This document shows positions 34,291 through 45,911 of a stretch of DNA of 64,000 nucleotides, one piece after another. The notes under the pieces were generated by a model. That model was not told the DNA's origin. It saw only the letters and a program-made list of their open reading frames with translations, and did no database searches. How positions within the stretch are numbered: the first letter of the stretch is position 1; the number at the start of each line of letters is the position of its first letter. Made by a program: the position numbers and the translations under genes. The stretch is from Nymphaea colorata (lineage: Eukaryota > Streptophyta > Magnoliopsida > Nymphaeales > Nymphaeaceae), in assembly GCF_008831285.2 (NCBI RefSeq), contig NC_045151.1:8633682-8697681 (forward strand), given 5' to 3'.

Positions 34291-36770
34291 TCAAAACTAA
34301 ATAATATGTTGAAACTGTGCACCAGTTATATTTACCAGATTTCACAAGTAGTGAGTCTATGTAAAACTCTAGGGACAATTATTTGACTATCAATATATAT
34401 AATCAAAATTTAGAGAACAAGAATCTTAATACTCAATTGAGAATTCTTATATTGCACTAATTACAGTTCTACAAAGCTCCAAAATGTTCTAAAAAGTACA
34501 AATAAACCAAAAAAAAAACCTAAATAAAAATGTAGCATCCTTTTGAAGACGCTAGAGCTCCTTGATCTTCACCAATGTATGCAGTCTTCAATCTCCTTTT
34601 TGTCGCCCTCCTTTTCCTCTGAGCTGGTTGTGAATTGTCCAAGAAAAAGTATTCAACTAACAATACATTAGAAAGCAAAAAAACAACTATATAATGTCCC
34701 CCTTGCACAAAAACAAAAAACTTTCCGTGTAAGTTTGTGTACGTGTATGCTAACCGGTTGCTAATACAAAAAAAACAAATTGGTGTTTAGTGTCTTACAG
34801 AACACAAGCATCAAAGACTAGGTCAATGCTAGCTAATCCAAGTTTAAACTAGTTCACTTGATTTTGAACTCAAAATATGCAATCCATTATTCTAGGTTGC
34901 TAAAATATGAAATGACCATAAAACTAAACTAAATACTACGAACCATAAATTCAAAGAATAATAATCTAAACTATCAAACTACAATGAGAAATACACCAAA
35001 ATAACAAATGTCAAGATTGTGAACACTGGTACCGTACTTCAAGTGGGCGGCGGCATTGCTCATATTAAAAAAAGTGCACTTTCTCTCTCTAGAATAGTTT
35101 GTATTTAAAACCTATACTAATTAGCAACTAGTTTTTATCTAAAACTATTTTCTAACAAAAGATAACTATTTTTCTCACTAAAGTATACCAAAAACTATAC
35201 AAAATTGTAGCAAAAAATAAGAAAACATCATAGGGTGGACTTTCTCTCTCTAGAAAATAAATATGTAGCTAGCACAATTAGTCATCTAAAAATTAACTAC
35301 TAACAACTACTCTTTATCAAAAATACTGCTTCAAATAAGACAGACTAATTAATCTATTAACTACAACTGAAATTATAGTAAAAACAAGATAAAACACCTA
35401 AAAACTATACTTGAAACCTGAAAACAGCAAAAAGCAGTTTGAGCTACTAAATTAGCTATAGTTAAAGATCAACATGTAAACAGCAAAAAATATCATGTAA
35501 ATTTACTTAAGCAAAGGAAAATATAACATGCACTCTAATTATCTTGTACGGAGTCTACAGCTGAAAATCAACTATAAAATACGTTAAATAGCTAAAACAT
35601 AGAACCAGCGCCAATAACATCTAGACAGTTGTGAAAAAACATAAAAAACATGCTCAGTTTTAGCCAAATGCAAAATTAATTAACTACTGGGCTTGACCAA
35701 CACCTAACAGCTGGAAACTTTGACCACTATAATAAGACTACATAGACTACACCTACAACAATATTAAACAACAAGTTTTAACTGACATTCTCTACACTAA
35801 CTATATTAAACCATAAACTAATACTACAAGAAGTGTGCATAGTATAACTTGGAAAACTAAAAATGATTAAAACTTTATTACAACACTAGGAATCTACCTA
35901 AAACTAGTGTGCCTATCATAATTGATGTTAAACATGACTTAACACCTAATCTACAAATTTAAGTGATTAATCAACAAGATAAATATTAACCCTAACTAAA
36001 CAACACACTCTAGCACTCAGAATCTCCAAAATCAAGCCGTTGGGCAGCCAACACTTTGCTCTTAACTAAAATTCATAAACCCCTAACTTTTACAGCATAA
36101 GAATTTAATAATGAATTCAAACTGACAGTTCCACACTAATGCACATTAAAAAGTAATTAACTGATGCTGAAATTACAATATTAAAATAAACCAAGCATAA
36201 AAAGCCACTGGCATGATTAGCCAGCGGACCGGACAACTATGGAGATGCCAGTGAGGCTCAAGCAACTAATTCTCACACTAAAACTCACTCCTAGCGGGAA
36301 ACGCAACACAAACTCAACTAAAATGAAGTAGAGTAAGGCATCAAACACAAACTCAACGAAACAGACATATGGTTCTAAGCTATTGCAGCAAAATTTGTAG
36401 GAACATGATTGAAACCTAGAACTAGGTGCTGAAAAATAAGGCATCAAACAATTACAATGTAATAAAAATGAATCTACACCATAATTGGCAAACTCGGGAA
36501 TCGGACTCAGGATCGGCAGTCAACTGGGTCATTGGGGTTGACTCAGTCACTCGGCTAGGTCAAGTACTAAGAATCGGACTATCGACATTCAACCGAATTG
36601 CCAGATTGTAGCTCTTTCTTTCTTTCTTTCTTTCTAGTTCTTTCCAAAATAATCTAATTAACTACTCAATGGTTAAAAGATTTGATGAATTCATTAAAAT
36701 GAAAAAAAAAAGGTATGTTCTCTTCGGTGTTGGGAGGTCACCGATGGCCGATCGACCACCTTTAGGTTAT

Positions 36771-36805
<35 letters not shown>

Positions 36806-37660
36806 GATGAGGCTAGTTTGGGATTTTGGCCTTGGGGGTTGCTGGAGAGGCAAAACCCCTAACAAATGGTCCAACCTCCATCATGAAGAGAGAGAACCAA
36901 TCAATTCAACCTCCTTACCGATAAAAGAAAAAAAATTTGGATTAAAAATGAATTTTTATCTTTAATTTAGCTTTATATCGCCAAAACTCATATTGCGCCT
37001 GAGTCGGCCAAGTCAGCCGCTTCTTGGCCAAGTCAGCTAAGTCTTGGCCGAGTCTTGGCGTGGATTGCATGGGTCCTAACCTATGACCAAGTAAGAGAAC
37101 AATTCTGATCCAACTTGGGCGATTCCTGAGGATCACCGGGTATGCCAATTATGATATACAGAAAGCACTCCTCTAATCAGTTAATATAATTGAAAATGCA
37201 TAACATAATCTAGAAAGAAATGAAATGCAAGCATGAGTTGGGCACTTTGCTGTCAGATTCAGCAGAAAAATTCATGAGAGCAGGGATTCACACCTACAGA
37301 ACTCAAAAATCCTACAGCTAGATGAGGTAAGAGCATGATAAACGCCTAAAACTAATATGCAATGCATGATTTCAATGCAAAATTACATAAAATGCGGTTG
37401 GGTCTCCTTGAATCTTGAATGGGCACCAGCTACTGACACCTAGAATCCTGTATTGACTTCAGTCATCCATCCACTGACGTGGCTGGGTCTATAGGTTTTA
37501 GAGATAAAGGCGTGGAGAGAGGTTGGGTCCCAATGGAAATTGAGGAGCTCCTTCAAGGGGCCTAAGAGCACCGGTGGCTTCTTCCTCCTCCAAGCTTCAC
37601 CAAGGAAGACCACCGGCAGAGAGAGGGGCAGAGAAGTTTGGTCCATCCAAGAAAGCATGA
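34290..37660 (-). repeat. Dispersed long repeat, copy B (interrupted by a TIR element)
   Basis: Second copy of the repeat at about 6690-10330, same orientation and order. It is split by the 674-bp insertion at 36480-37153. Minus-strand reading again gives a G+C-rich exon-like head (about 37660-37440), a long A/T-rich middle and a short exon-like patch (about 34690-34545) with an open frame ending RRLKTAYIGEDQGALASSKG. Frames of the two copies' patches are shifted against each other, so neither need be functional. Confidence 0.6.
36480..37153. mobile_element. TIR element, 674 bp (hAT-like), inserted in repeat copy B
   Basis: The ends are a perfect 10-bp inverted repeat cataattggc / gccaattatg. 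The similarity extends inward (aactcgg / acccgg, then gaatcggactcagg against gatcctcaggaatcg in complement). Flanks atctacac (36472-36479) and atatacag (37154-37161) match at 6 of 8 positions, compatible with an aged 8-bp target duplication. Inside are a (TTTC)n run (about 36611-36638), a (GA)n run (about 36774-36802) and repeated ggccaagtc / cttggcc words. No transposase. Confidence 0.65.
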
Positions 37661-37742
37661 ACAAGCTCCTATATATGTATTTTTTAAAAAACTATGTCCA
37701 TCAACTCGATTTTTATAAAAACACTCATATCCTTTTCTTTTT

Positions 37743-37960
37743 TAGTTCGGGTGAGCGAGAGGTTCATCCCACCCCCCATCCCTTCTGTCTCCGGGGTCTT
37801 GAGCTGCGTCGATGTCAGCAATAGCAACGGTGCACCATTCAATTTGGATGTCACGCCCTACCACCTTAAGACACAGGAACATAACGCGCACGAGAATCGA
37901 ACTAAAGACCTGCCTTTATACAGGCCCCTAACTCGACCAGTTGCACTACCCCCCTTGAGG
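37743..37960 (-). mobile_element. tRNA-derived SINE, 218 bp, with 11-bp target duplication
   Basis: Identical direct repeats ccttttctttt flank it (37732-37742 and 37961-37971). Read on the minus strand from 37960, the head holds a polymerase III box A (tagtgcaactgg) and, about 45 nt on, a box B-like gttcgattc. These match the D- and T-arms of a tRNA. A tRNA-unrelated body follows, ending in a short A-rich tail (cccgaactaaaa) at the TSD. It is not a functional tRNA gene: the 3' acceptor strand is absent and the arms are degenerate. Confidence 0.8.
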
Positions 37961-37971
37961 CCTTTTCTTTT

Positions 37972-39880
37972 CTAGTTGATTCATCTAGTTTTTTGCATAA
38001 ACTTAAATTAAGACGAAGTGCAAAATCTAAGTTTAAATAAATGTGAGATATGATTCGAGTGCCTAAATTCAAGCAAAACACGAATTTTTAAGTTTAAAAA
38101 GATTATTTTACCGTTAGAAGCCAAATCTCACTATTTCGCACATAGTTTCTTCGTTTGAGCTTTGTTTTCGATCAAATTTAAACAGTGACTCCTTGAACCC
38201 TATACAAAAACAAACATGATGATTTAGGCATTAAGTCACATCAAAATTGCATGTAAATAATATTAAAATTTAATACATTTCACGCATTATCAGCTTGTCC
38301 TGCATAGGCTCTTCTCCTTAAACAGCCATTCATATTGGAGGAGGATTTCACGACAATAAAAAATCTTTCTAGCTTTAAAACCCCCAATGTTGTAGATAAT
38401 TTTCCAATCCAATTTTACAAGATCTTTAAGGAAATGATTGGCCTTGAACCTCAAATGGTCTTAAGCAATCTAATCTTGCCTCCTACGTAAGCTAGTGCCA
38501 CCCTAGGTTCAGCTCAATCACCAACCACTAGGTCGACACATGTACCAATTTATCATTTTGCCATTCCTCTTAGTAAACCTTTGAAAACTCTATGAATTGA
38601 TTAAGTCAGAAGAATTTCAGCTCAATTAGGTTATTTTAAACTTACCATGTGCCCACAAATTTCTATTTCCAGCCCACCAGTCTCTAGCCGAGCTCAATCT
38701 AGCTCGACCAAGCCCAATCGAGCTAAGTGGTTCCACGTTGACCATTTTAGTCTAATTTTTGTGCCATCAGCTCAAACCAAGTACATATCAGTCCAAATCT
38801 GACGTGTCTAACTTTAGTTGGCCCTGAGTTAGAATTGCTTACTTTTAGTTCCAAATCAGTTTGCCTATGTCACTATGTCAACCCCACTCCCACTTAGGGA
38901 AGGTTTTATCTCAAATTTAGTTCAACCTAGTAGAATGACATTAGGCTGAGCTCAAATCAAGTCCATTCCACTCAGAATTACCTAGCTTAATTCCAATTGA
39001 ATCCAAATGTGGCTCAATTCAATTTGTACCAAATCACTAAGAACTCCATAAAGTTCTCAGCTTATTGCAACTAAAATTCCATAGAGTTCCACCATTATTC
39101 AACAAAGTATTGTTTGGGCACTGCTAATCTTGGTTCTTTAGCATAATCATGGAAAATTCTATCCAAAAGCTGCTCAAATGGTAATTTTTTCAATTTGCCC
39201 CTCATTTTTCATTTCTTTCTTGCTTCGAAGGCCCATGATTGAAAAAAAAAATGGAATAAATTAGGAATATTTTTCATATGGGACCTGAACCAGGCAAGCT
39301 CTAAGAAGACTCATCCTACGGCCCAATTTGACAAACCAGGCTCATCTAGATTTAAAATTATGTGTAGGGGCAAAATGGTCATATGTTTCATATATACAAA
39401 GGCATTCTAGAATTTCATTCCAACTAGCTTATTTCTATTTTTTCCTAAGCCCTACGTTCAAAGACATGTACCTGAGACTTATAAGGGTCGTGTGGGCCCA
39501 CCATTGGTAGGTTGGTCCCAACGGTGAGTCGAGTGGGACAAAGACAATCGGCTAAGCCTATCCCTATGTAGTTCAAATCTACCTATGTTGCGAACTACTT
39601 ATAAATACACAAACCTCACTGATCTCAATCTAGCTATTCTCAACGAGCCCAATTTATTGACCCTAGCCCATGCGCATCGACCCAGTCCTACATAGACCCA
39701 GCTTAGTGACTCTGCTTGGTCCAGCTCAAGTCACCCAGATAGGTTTGGCAAGAATGAACAAGGTCACTGAGTCTAATTCACAGCAAACCCATGTGATTCT
39801 ACTGAAACACTAGGTGGGGTTGTCTATAAAACCAACTCAACCTTGTTAGTCCTGATTTGAACCATACTCAACCTATTTGA
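37972..39880. other. Intergenic, old repeat
   Basis: From about 38470 on there are recurring degenerate words (agctcaat, gctcgacc, cagctcaa, caagccca), as in long-decayed transposon sequence. No gene recognised. Confidence 0.3.
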
Positions 39881-39883
39881 AGC

Positions 39884-40258
39884 ATAGTCACAAAAAATGC
39901 ATTATTTTCGAAAAAAAATGTGAAAAAAATGCAAGAAAATGAAATGTCGTTTAAAACTTTACAACAACGCTTTTGTTTTTGAAAAAAAACATTAAAAATG
40001 AAAAAAATGTGTTTTTAACTCATTTTTTCATTTTTTTAATACCAAACAGTTTTTTTTTATTTTTCACTTTTTATTTGTTGCAATATACTTATCTTTTAAT
40101 GTTTATGTTATTGTTTTCTCACTTATTTTATTTTTCTCTCATTTTAGTTTTTTTATTTTTTTAAAAGATACCATTTTTCCATTTTTTTAAGCCCACCATA
40201 TTATAATACCCCAGAAAAAACTTACTCTTTAAAACTCCGAGACGTTATTTGTGACTAT
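39884..40258. mobile_element. A/T-rich foldback element (MITE-like), TIR atagtcacaaa
   Basis: The left end atagtcacaaaaaatgc is answered at the right by gcgttatttgtgactat-like sequence (gacgttatttgtgactat, 40241-40258), an inverted repeat of about 11 bp with further partial match. Between them A-rich (aaaaaatg) and T-rich (catttttt) blocks are arranged so the unit could fold into a long hairpin. A clean target duplication was not found. No coding capacity. Confidence 0.55.
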
Positions 40259-40261
40259 GGT

Positions 40262-42590
40262 TGAAACTTAGAGTACACCCTGGTCAAGGCTCATTATTAA
40301 ACCCAACCCAGCCAGCTAGACTGATAGGTTTAAAACTATCTAACCCAATTTGAATCTAGATTTGGTTGACTCAACTGAGACTAGACCGACTGGAGTAGCT
40401 GGCTAGCCTAGTCCAAGCCCACCTGGTCAAGTGAGAAAGATGGGGGATGCCTCCTTCATTTCAAATCAATCCTGAGATTCAAAACTTTGATCCAAATCTA
40501 GGATTTGTGTTCCATAATCTATTCCAGATCTAAGTACTCATTTCCTACCTCATTCCAGATTGTCAATTCAAATATTAAATTGAAATATGTAATCTAGAAC
40601 ATTCCTAGGATTGAGATCATCCAAACCTCAGCTCAGTCTTATGATCCAGGAAGTGAGTGCACATCATCATGCCACACGGTCCTTAGAGCAATGTAGATCA
40701 TTCATTTCATGGTTAATCATAATTTTTTCATATGAAAAACTTTTTGGGTCTCCTAGAGTCTATGCCACCCCCTGAAGTGACCCTTCTAAATATATAGAGA
40801 AGAGGGAGGTGTATCCCCCTCATCTCATGCTGTGGTCTCTTTCCATAGGTAATCCCACTCCTTCCTCCCTTTATTAACTTTTTGAATCTTCTTTGATCTC
40901 AAGTTGTGATCTCTTTCTTAACGGTCTCTAAAAAAGCTCTCCAAAGTTGCCACCCCTTTCCTTTGCTTCATCTGAGCACCCATGTCCACAAGAAGAAAGA
41001 AAGAATGAAGGAGAAAATGGCTATAAACTGAAGAAGAAGATGACCTCTGCCAGAGAAAGTCTCCCCAAGCACCATGTCTTTGGATTTTACTAGGTCCTTG
41101 TTCTTAGTTCAAGTTTTCATTCAAATCCAGCATTAAATAGTGATTTATACTGGTTTCTCTAGTTTGCTATTTATGTTTTAGCACTCATACTCTTCTAGGC
41201 ATCATATTTTGCACTTCATTAGTTGGGTTGTTTCAATGTGGTTCCAATAAAATCCACGTTGGACCTAATGTGTTTTCGATATTTGTTTTGTGCCTTAATT
41301 CGTCAGAAGCTGATTTAGAGGCTGGTTTCATGTTTGAAGTAGATAAAATTCACTAAAGGCTAAGGTAATCAAGCATTTCTTCTTCTACTTCATACATATA
41401 ATTTCACGCATCTTTTATAATTTTTCTTTAATTCCGGCATACATATAGTTCATTTTTAGGTATTAATATTCTACTTAGGATCACTTTTCATCATATCATA
41501 ACATGTTAGGGTTGTCCATGCACGCAGAAACACACACGTTAGTTCTTTTTTGTTTTCTCGAAATAGACATCTTGCAGAGACAAAAAAATTTAGTCAATTT
41601 GTTGGAGGCGTATCTTTGTACCTAAGACAAACTTATAACTCGATTAAAAGTGTTGGTTCTTATGTTGTGTCTAGTTTCATTCAAGACTAATTCACTAAAA
41701 GGCAATATGATTGACCCCTCTGCTATCTGCTTCATGGAAAAACTATTTTCAGTAACACATGTCGCAAAATCTCGATTAAAAATTTTACCCAAAATTCTTG
41801 GCATAACACGTCAAGATCCAGGTTGAATTCTCCGAATATGTAAAAACGGACCTTTCTTTATGCGTTTGGATATTCCAAGCTCATTTTCATTGATTTTTAG
41901 TCATTTTATTCGAATCCACTTTCTGTAAATCCTCATTTTACAGATTTTGCAATGTGAATGATTATCTAACTTTCGGACATCATAACTCCAATACTAGGAT
42001 GAGTTCTGCAAATCCACAAAGGAACTCTCTTCTAGGATATGCCAGGTATTCTTTTCCCAAGTTTGAGCCCAACATGCTGCTATTAGGTCAGTCTCTCTTT
42101 TGTCCCAAAACCATTGTTTATGACATGTTTTAATTTCTATAGACACAAGTTCTTGATAAAAATTGTTTAGGCCATAACCCATGCTGCAGATCAGATTTTT
42201 TTTTTTTTTTTTCTCCAAATTGAAGCGTTGCCCACATGAGTCCAGAACCTATCTAAAAAATTTCAAATCAATCGAGCTATTTTTGGCTCGTGTTGATTCT
42301 TGTACAAATTACTATTTTTTTTTGTTCCTGTAAATTCATAATTTTATCTAAGTTGGCCAGAGTATATTCCACAATTCATGGTATGATTTTTTACTTTTTC
42401 GATTAGTCCTAGTCCATGAACTTGTCTCCTAACTTGGAAGCAACTTTTATATAAAGCCAAATCCATTTAAGAGGCTTCTTAGATTGATTTCGTAAATTAT
42501 TTGTTGCATTGTTCCTTTCTATCGATGTCCAGAAACATTCCAAAACGTCAGCGTTTCACATCTCAAGTCCCATGTAGGATTCAAATTCAT
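40262..42590. other. Intergenic, old repeat
   Basis: No gene recognised. A T-run lies at about 42189-42210. Confidence 0.3.
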
Positions 42591-42960
42591 CAATGGGAAT
42601 ATGTTTATGGGAGATTATGCCTGCCAAGTTTCGTCTCATCCATAAGTTAGTAGTCTCGCCATTTGGGTCCACAATCACAATTTGTTTCTAACAACATACA
42701 TGTATCGAGGGTAGAACGTGCATACACGGGGAAGACGATAAGAACAACATGCAAGGGACACTTTCAACAATCAGCCTCGAGTTGTGTGCATTGCTAAGCT
42801 TTCTTTGTCTTTGTTGCAGGGCTCCATTGTCTTTTTCTTTTGTAATTCAATTTGATGTGTAACGTAAAAATACCAAATATGATAGTGGAACTTTTCTTTT
42901 GTGCTTTAGTATGGATGGGCTAAACGGTTTGTCATTTATGAGCACATGTTTCTTCTTATC
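42590..42960. repeat. Dispersed repeat C, copy 2
   Basis: Counterpart of about 10980-11400, same order and orientation of conserved words but strongly diverged. Flanking sequence up to about 43180 also shows weak similarity to 11400-11590. Confidence 0.55.
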
Positions 42961-44160
42961 ATTCTCACCCATAGCTAACACAAATGTTTTCATGCACACA
43001 CCACCCTCTTGAAAAGTAAGAGTATTTTATCCATATTTTGTTTCCTATAGTCATGGTATACAAAAGATCCAACATGCTTAGCATCTTCTATATTACACTT
43101 TCCAAAACCATTCATATCTTCCACCTTTTTTAAAATCAACTTTAAAACTAAATCCCATGCTTTTCAATATCTTTTTCAAAATGTGTAATCATGCATCATG
43201 TAGTCTAGGTCATGTCATGGATGGACCTAAAGGTGACATGGGCTCCAAGAATTTTTTTTTTCAAACCTTGAATGTAATTTTTCAAACTCTTGGATAATGC
43301 ATTATTTGTTTCAATTTCACGATTCATTCTTAAGCTTAGACGTCTAGGTAATAGAAAGGGTATAATTCGATACTTGATTTAATTACCCTTGATAAAGGTG
43401 TTAGAAACAACGAAACCACATACCAACACATGTGTCCGATCCTGCAATTTTCTGCATTTTCGAAATGGAAGTAGGAATCCAGTTTTTTTTCTCAAAAAAT
43501 GATTATATGCAGAACTTCAAAATTTTTTTGGATATAAGCAAAGTTGTGACCATGATGGGACACAACTTAATATTTTTAGAAAGAGATAACAACTTGCTAT
43601 AAAAAATTTTCACCTATAGACAATTTGACAACCATGATGGAATCCAACTTAACCGGTGGCAAAGCCAAAAAATTTTGGCTGATAACCGATCTCTCACTTA
43701 AGAGTGAGTGCTTGTTGGGGACTGACTCAGGTCGAGTGTCGGCACCACATGCTTCTGGACCTATGTCCAACTTAATCACAATACAAGATTTTTTGGGGCA
43801 GGTGTGGGCAATGGCACACGCCAGTCACGTAGTAGCACCGCTACTGAACTTAACATTTTGAGAGAAGAGAACAATTTGCAATCAAAGTTTTCACCTACAA
43901 ATGGATAGCTGCTTTCTGTCCTATTTCCATCATGCATACACCTAAAGAATCAGACCAAGAGTTCTTGCTTTCAGACGCAAGCCAATTGCGTTACAACTCA
44001 TCTGTTTTCAGCTGGACTTCACATTGAGAAGAAATATTCACCAATGGACAAAGCTTCCAAATTAGCACACCCTATGGCAAACTAGGGTAAACTTGCTTCT
44101 TAGGGAAGATCGACTTATCCAAACTCTTGACACCCTCTCCTAGGACTGCTTATATCATGT
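42961..44160. other. Intergenic with short direct repeats
   Basis: The segment aacttaatatttttagaaag ... ttttcacctata (about 43564-43618) recurs in diverged form at about 43848-43905, enclosing about 290 bp. This may be remains of a transposon. The 78-codon frame at 43625-43861 lies inside it and is not recognisable. Confidence 0.35.
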
Positions 44161-45420
44161 CTTTCATAAGTTGAATTTCGGTTTTAGATGGCAGCTCTAA
44201 ATGAAAGAGTTGATTTGCAATAGTGAAACATGTTCTCGTGTTACATTGCAATGCGGTGTCCATCAACGACGTTCATTATCACCTCTCGTTTGGATCTTGC
44301 AGGCCTTGAAGTATTCTTAACGGTGCATCACAATCTAACATTCTTCGCCAATCAAAAGTTCTGCTAATCCAATGTGCAGATGACCTATTGGTGTTCGCTG
44401 AAGTCTCCTTTCCTCAAATGGAGGCTATGCTATATCTAGTCAAATTCTCTCTGAAATTTCTAGATTATCTATCAATAAATTGAAGAGTACATTCCACCTT
44501 TTCAATTCTAATGATGCAAGACGCTTCGGCAGCCCCGTTGATCTCCACCATTTAGGCTTCCCTTCAGCTTGATATACTTCACGTACTAGTGTTTGAACCA
44601 GGTGGTGCAGAAAATCATATCCAAATTATTGCCATGGCAAGGCAGATACTTGCCCATCGCCGCGACGGTCACTTTGATTATGCTCTTTCGGCCTTAACTG
44701 CTCAATGGAACGACTCCTAAAAGGTCAAAAAAAGCATTTCGTTTATTGCCGCGGTGGGCTGTGCATACCAGACCTCCGTGTAAAAGAACCATATTGCTAA
44801 CAAGATGGGCGATACTCCTGTTGACGTTTACTGATCCTTGGGAAATGTTAGAGAGCTGAACATCAAATCAACATTTCCCAGTCGGATGACCCTGACAAGC
44901 GGAAGGGGTTTATATTTGCAATTAAGCATGTTCAAAGCCATTCAACCTTCTACTTTGGGCATCTCATTTTGGCAACGAACATTTAATTATCCCCCACTTG
45001 ACAGAATGGTTCCCTCGCACTTCGGCACTCCACCAAGAGCGTTCATTATGGCCTATACAATTACACCTTAACAAGATTCAAACACAAGAAACCCTCAAGC
45101 ATTCAGGCTTTCACTAGCAAACCGCTGCCCTTCATGTGTCCAGCACTCTAATCAATCAATCATTTGTTTCGGAGTTGCAACTCCGTTCCAGTCATCATCA
45201 ACCGAAACTGGAATTAGGAGGCTAACTTCTTTTTAACAGATCTCTTTATTCCAATTTCTTATTAGAGGATTTGACTCTGTTAACTTCTGTTGGGCAATAT
45301 GGGAGGCTCAATGGCATCACTGAAATGAATGGAGAACTCAAGGTAACCTCCGACCAAAACCACATCTTAAGAAGAAATGGGGCTCTCTGCGTTGGAGGGG
45401 AATTGACAAAATCTTTCCAA
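44160..45420 (+). pseudogene. LINE (L1-type) reverse transcriptase relic
   Basis: Fragments in shifting frames follow the order of a plant LINE ORF2. First comes LQCGVHQRRSLSPLVWI (about 44245-44300), matching the GxxQGxxLSPxLF block. Next is CADDLLVFAEVSFPQMEAML (about 44379-44440), which holds the catalytic A-D-D. Then ISKLLPWQGRYLPIAATVTL (about 44608-44670), matching the L-x-W-KGK-LS-AGR-LI block, and finally a cysteine-containing CPSCVQHSNQSIICF (about 45125-45170) and FCWAIWEAQWH (about 45283-45315) like the zf-RVT tail. Several stops and frameshifts; dead. It lies just beyond the 3' end of the TWINKLE gene. Confidence 0.7.
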
Positions 45421-45422
45421 AC

Positions 45423-45652
45423 TACCTCCTACCATCAACAATAGAAACATTGAAATGAACACTATCAAATAGGCAATGCTCATTAAACTTCTTGTCTGCC
45501 TCTTTTCATAAAATTGATATGCCCAATCCTCTTCAACAGGTTCCCTACCTACCTCCTAGCATCACAAACAATAGAACCATTGAAATGGACACCAACAAAT
45601 ATGCAGTGCTCATTAAGCTTCTCGTCAATTTCTTTTCATAAAATTGATATGT
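45423..45652. repeat. ~125-bp tandem duplication
   Basis: ctacctcctaccatcaacaa (45423) and ctacctcctagcatcacaaa (45549) start two copies. Both continue with caatagaaMcattgaaatg, caatgctcattaa and cttcttttcataaaattga, with about 10-15 % differences. Confidence 0.8.
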
Positions 45653-45865
45653 ACAACTAGGAATAAATGGTAGATATTATAATAGAAGCAAAAAACAAGT
45701 GCAGGACAACCTTCCAGGATAACTGAGTTGCAGAGATGTTCCACATTCTCTACGAGTAGAGCCTTCTCAGATTAAAAGGTGGAAGGGCACAAATGCTTGG
45801 TGACTAAATGTACAATGAAGTTTCAGCCATTTCCCAATTCTCACTTCCAGTCAGAGGAAAAGCTA

Positions 45866-45911
45866 TTATCTATCACTGTCAAGCCCAATGTCAGAATACT
45901 CTCCTGTTACC
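45866..45911 (-). CDS. Terminal micro-exon of the TWINKLE gene
   Basis: After the acceptor cctgcag, the sequence supplies one base completing an arginine codon, then encodes VTGEYSDIGLDSDR and a TAA. The upstream exon ends ...AILTYD plus two bases before a GT donor at 51218-51217, so the join gives TYDRVTGEYSD, the expected end of the helicase core. The intron between them is 5307 bp and contains the deleted copia element at about 48170-50139. Confidence 0.85.

Noticed and set aside
37890-37960. tRNA gene on the minus strand
   Set aside because: Box A and box B are present, but the acceptor stem is not closed, and the unit ends in an A-rich tail between target duplications; it is a SINE head.
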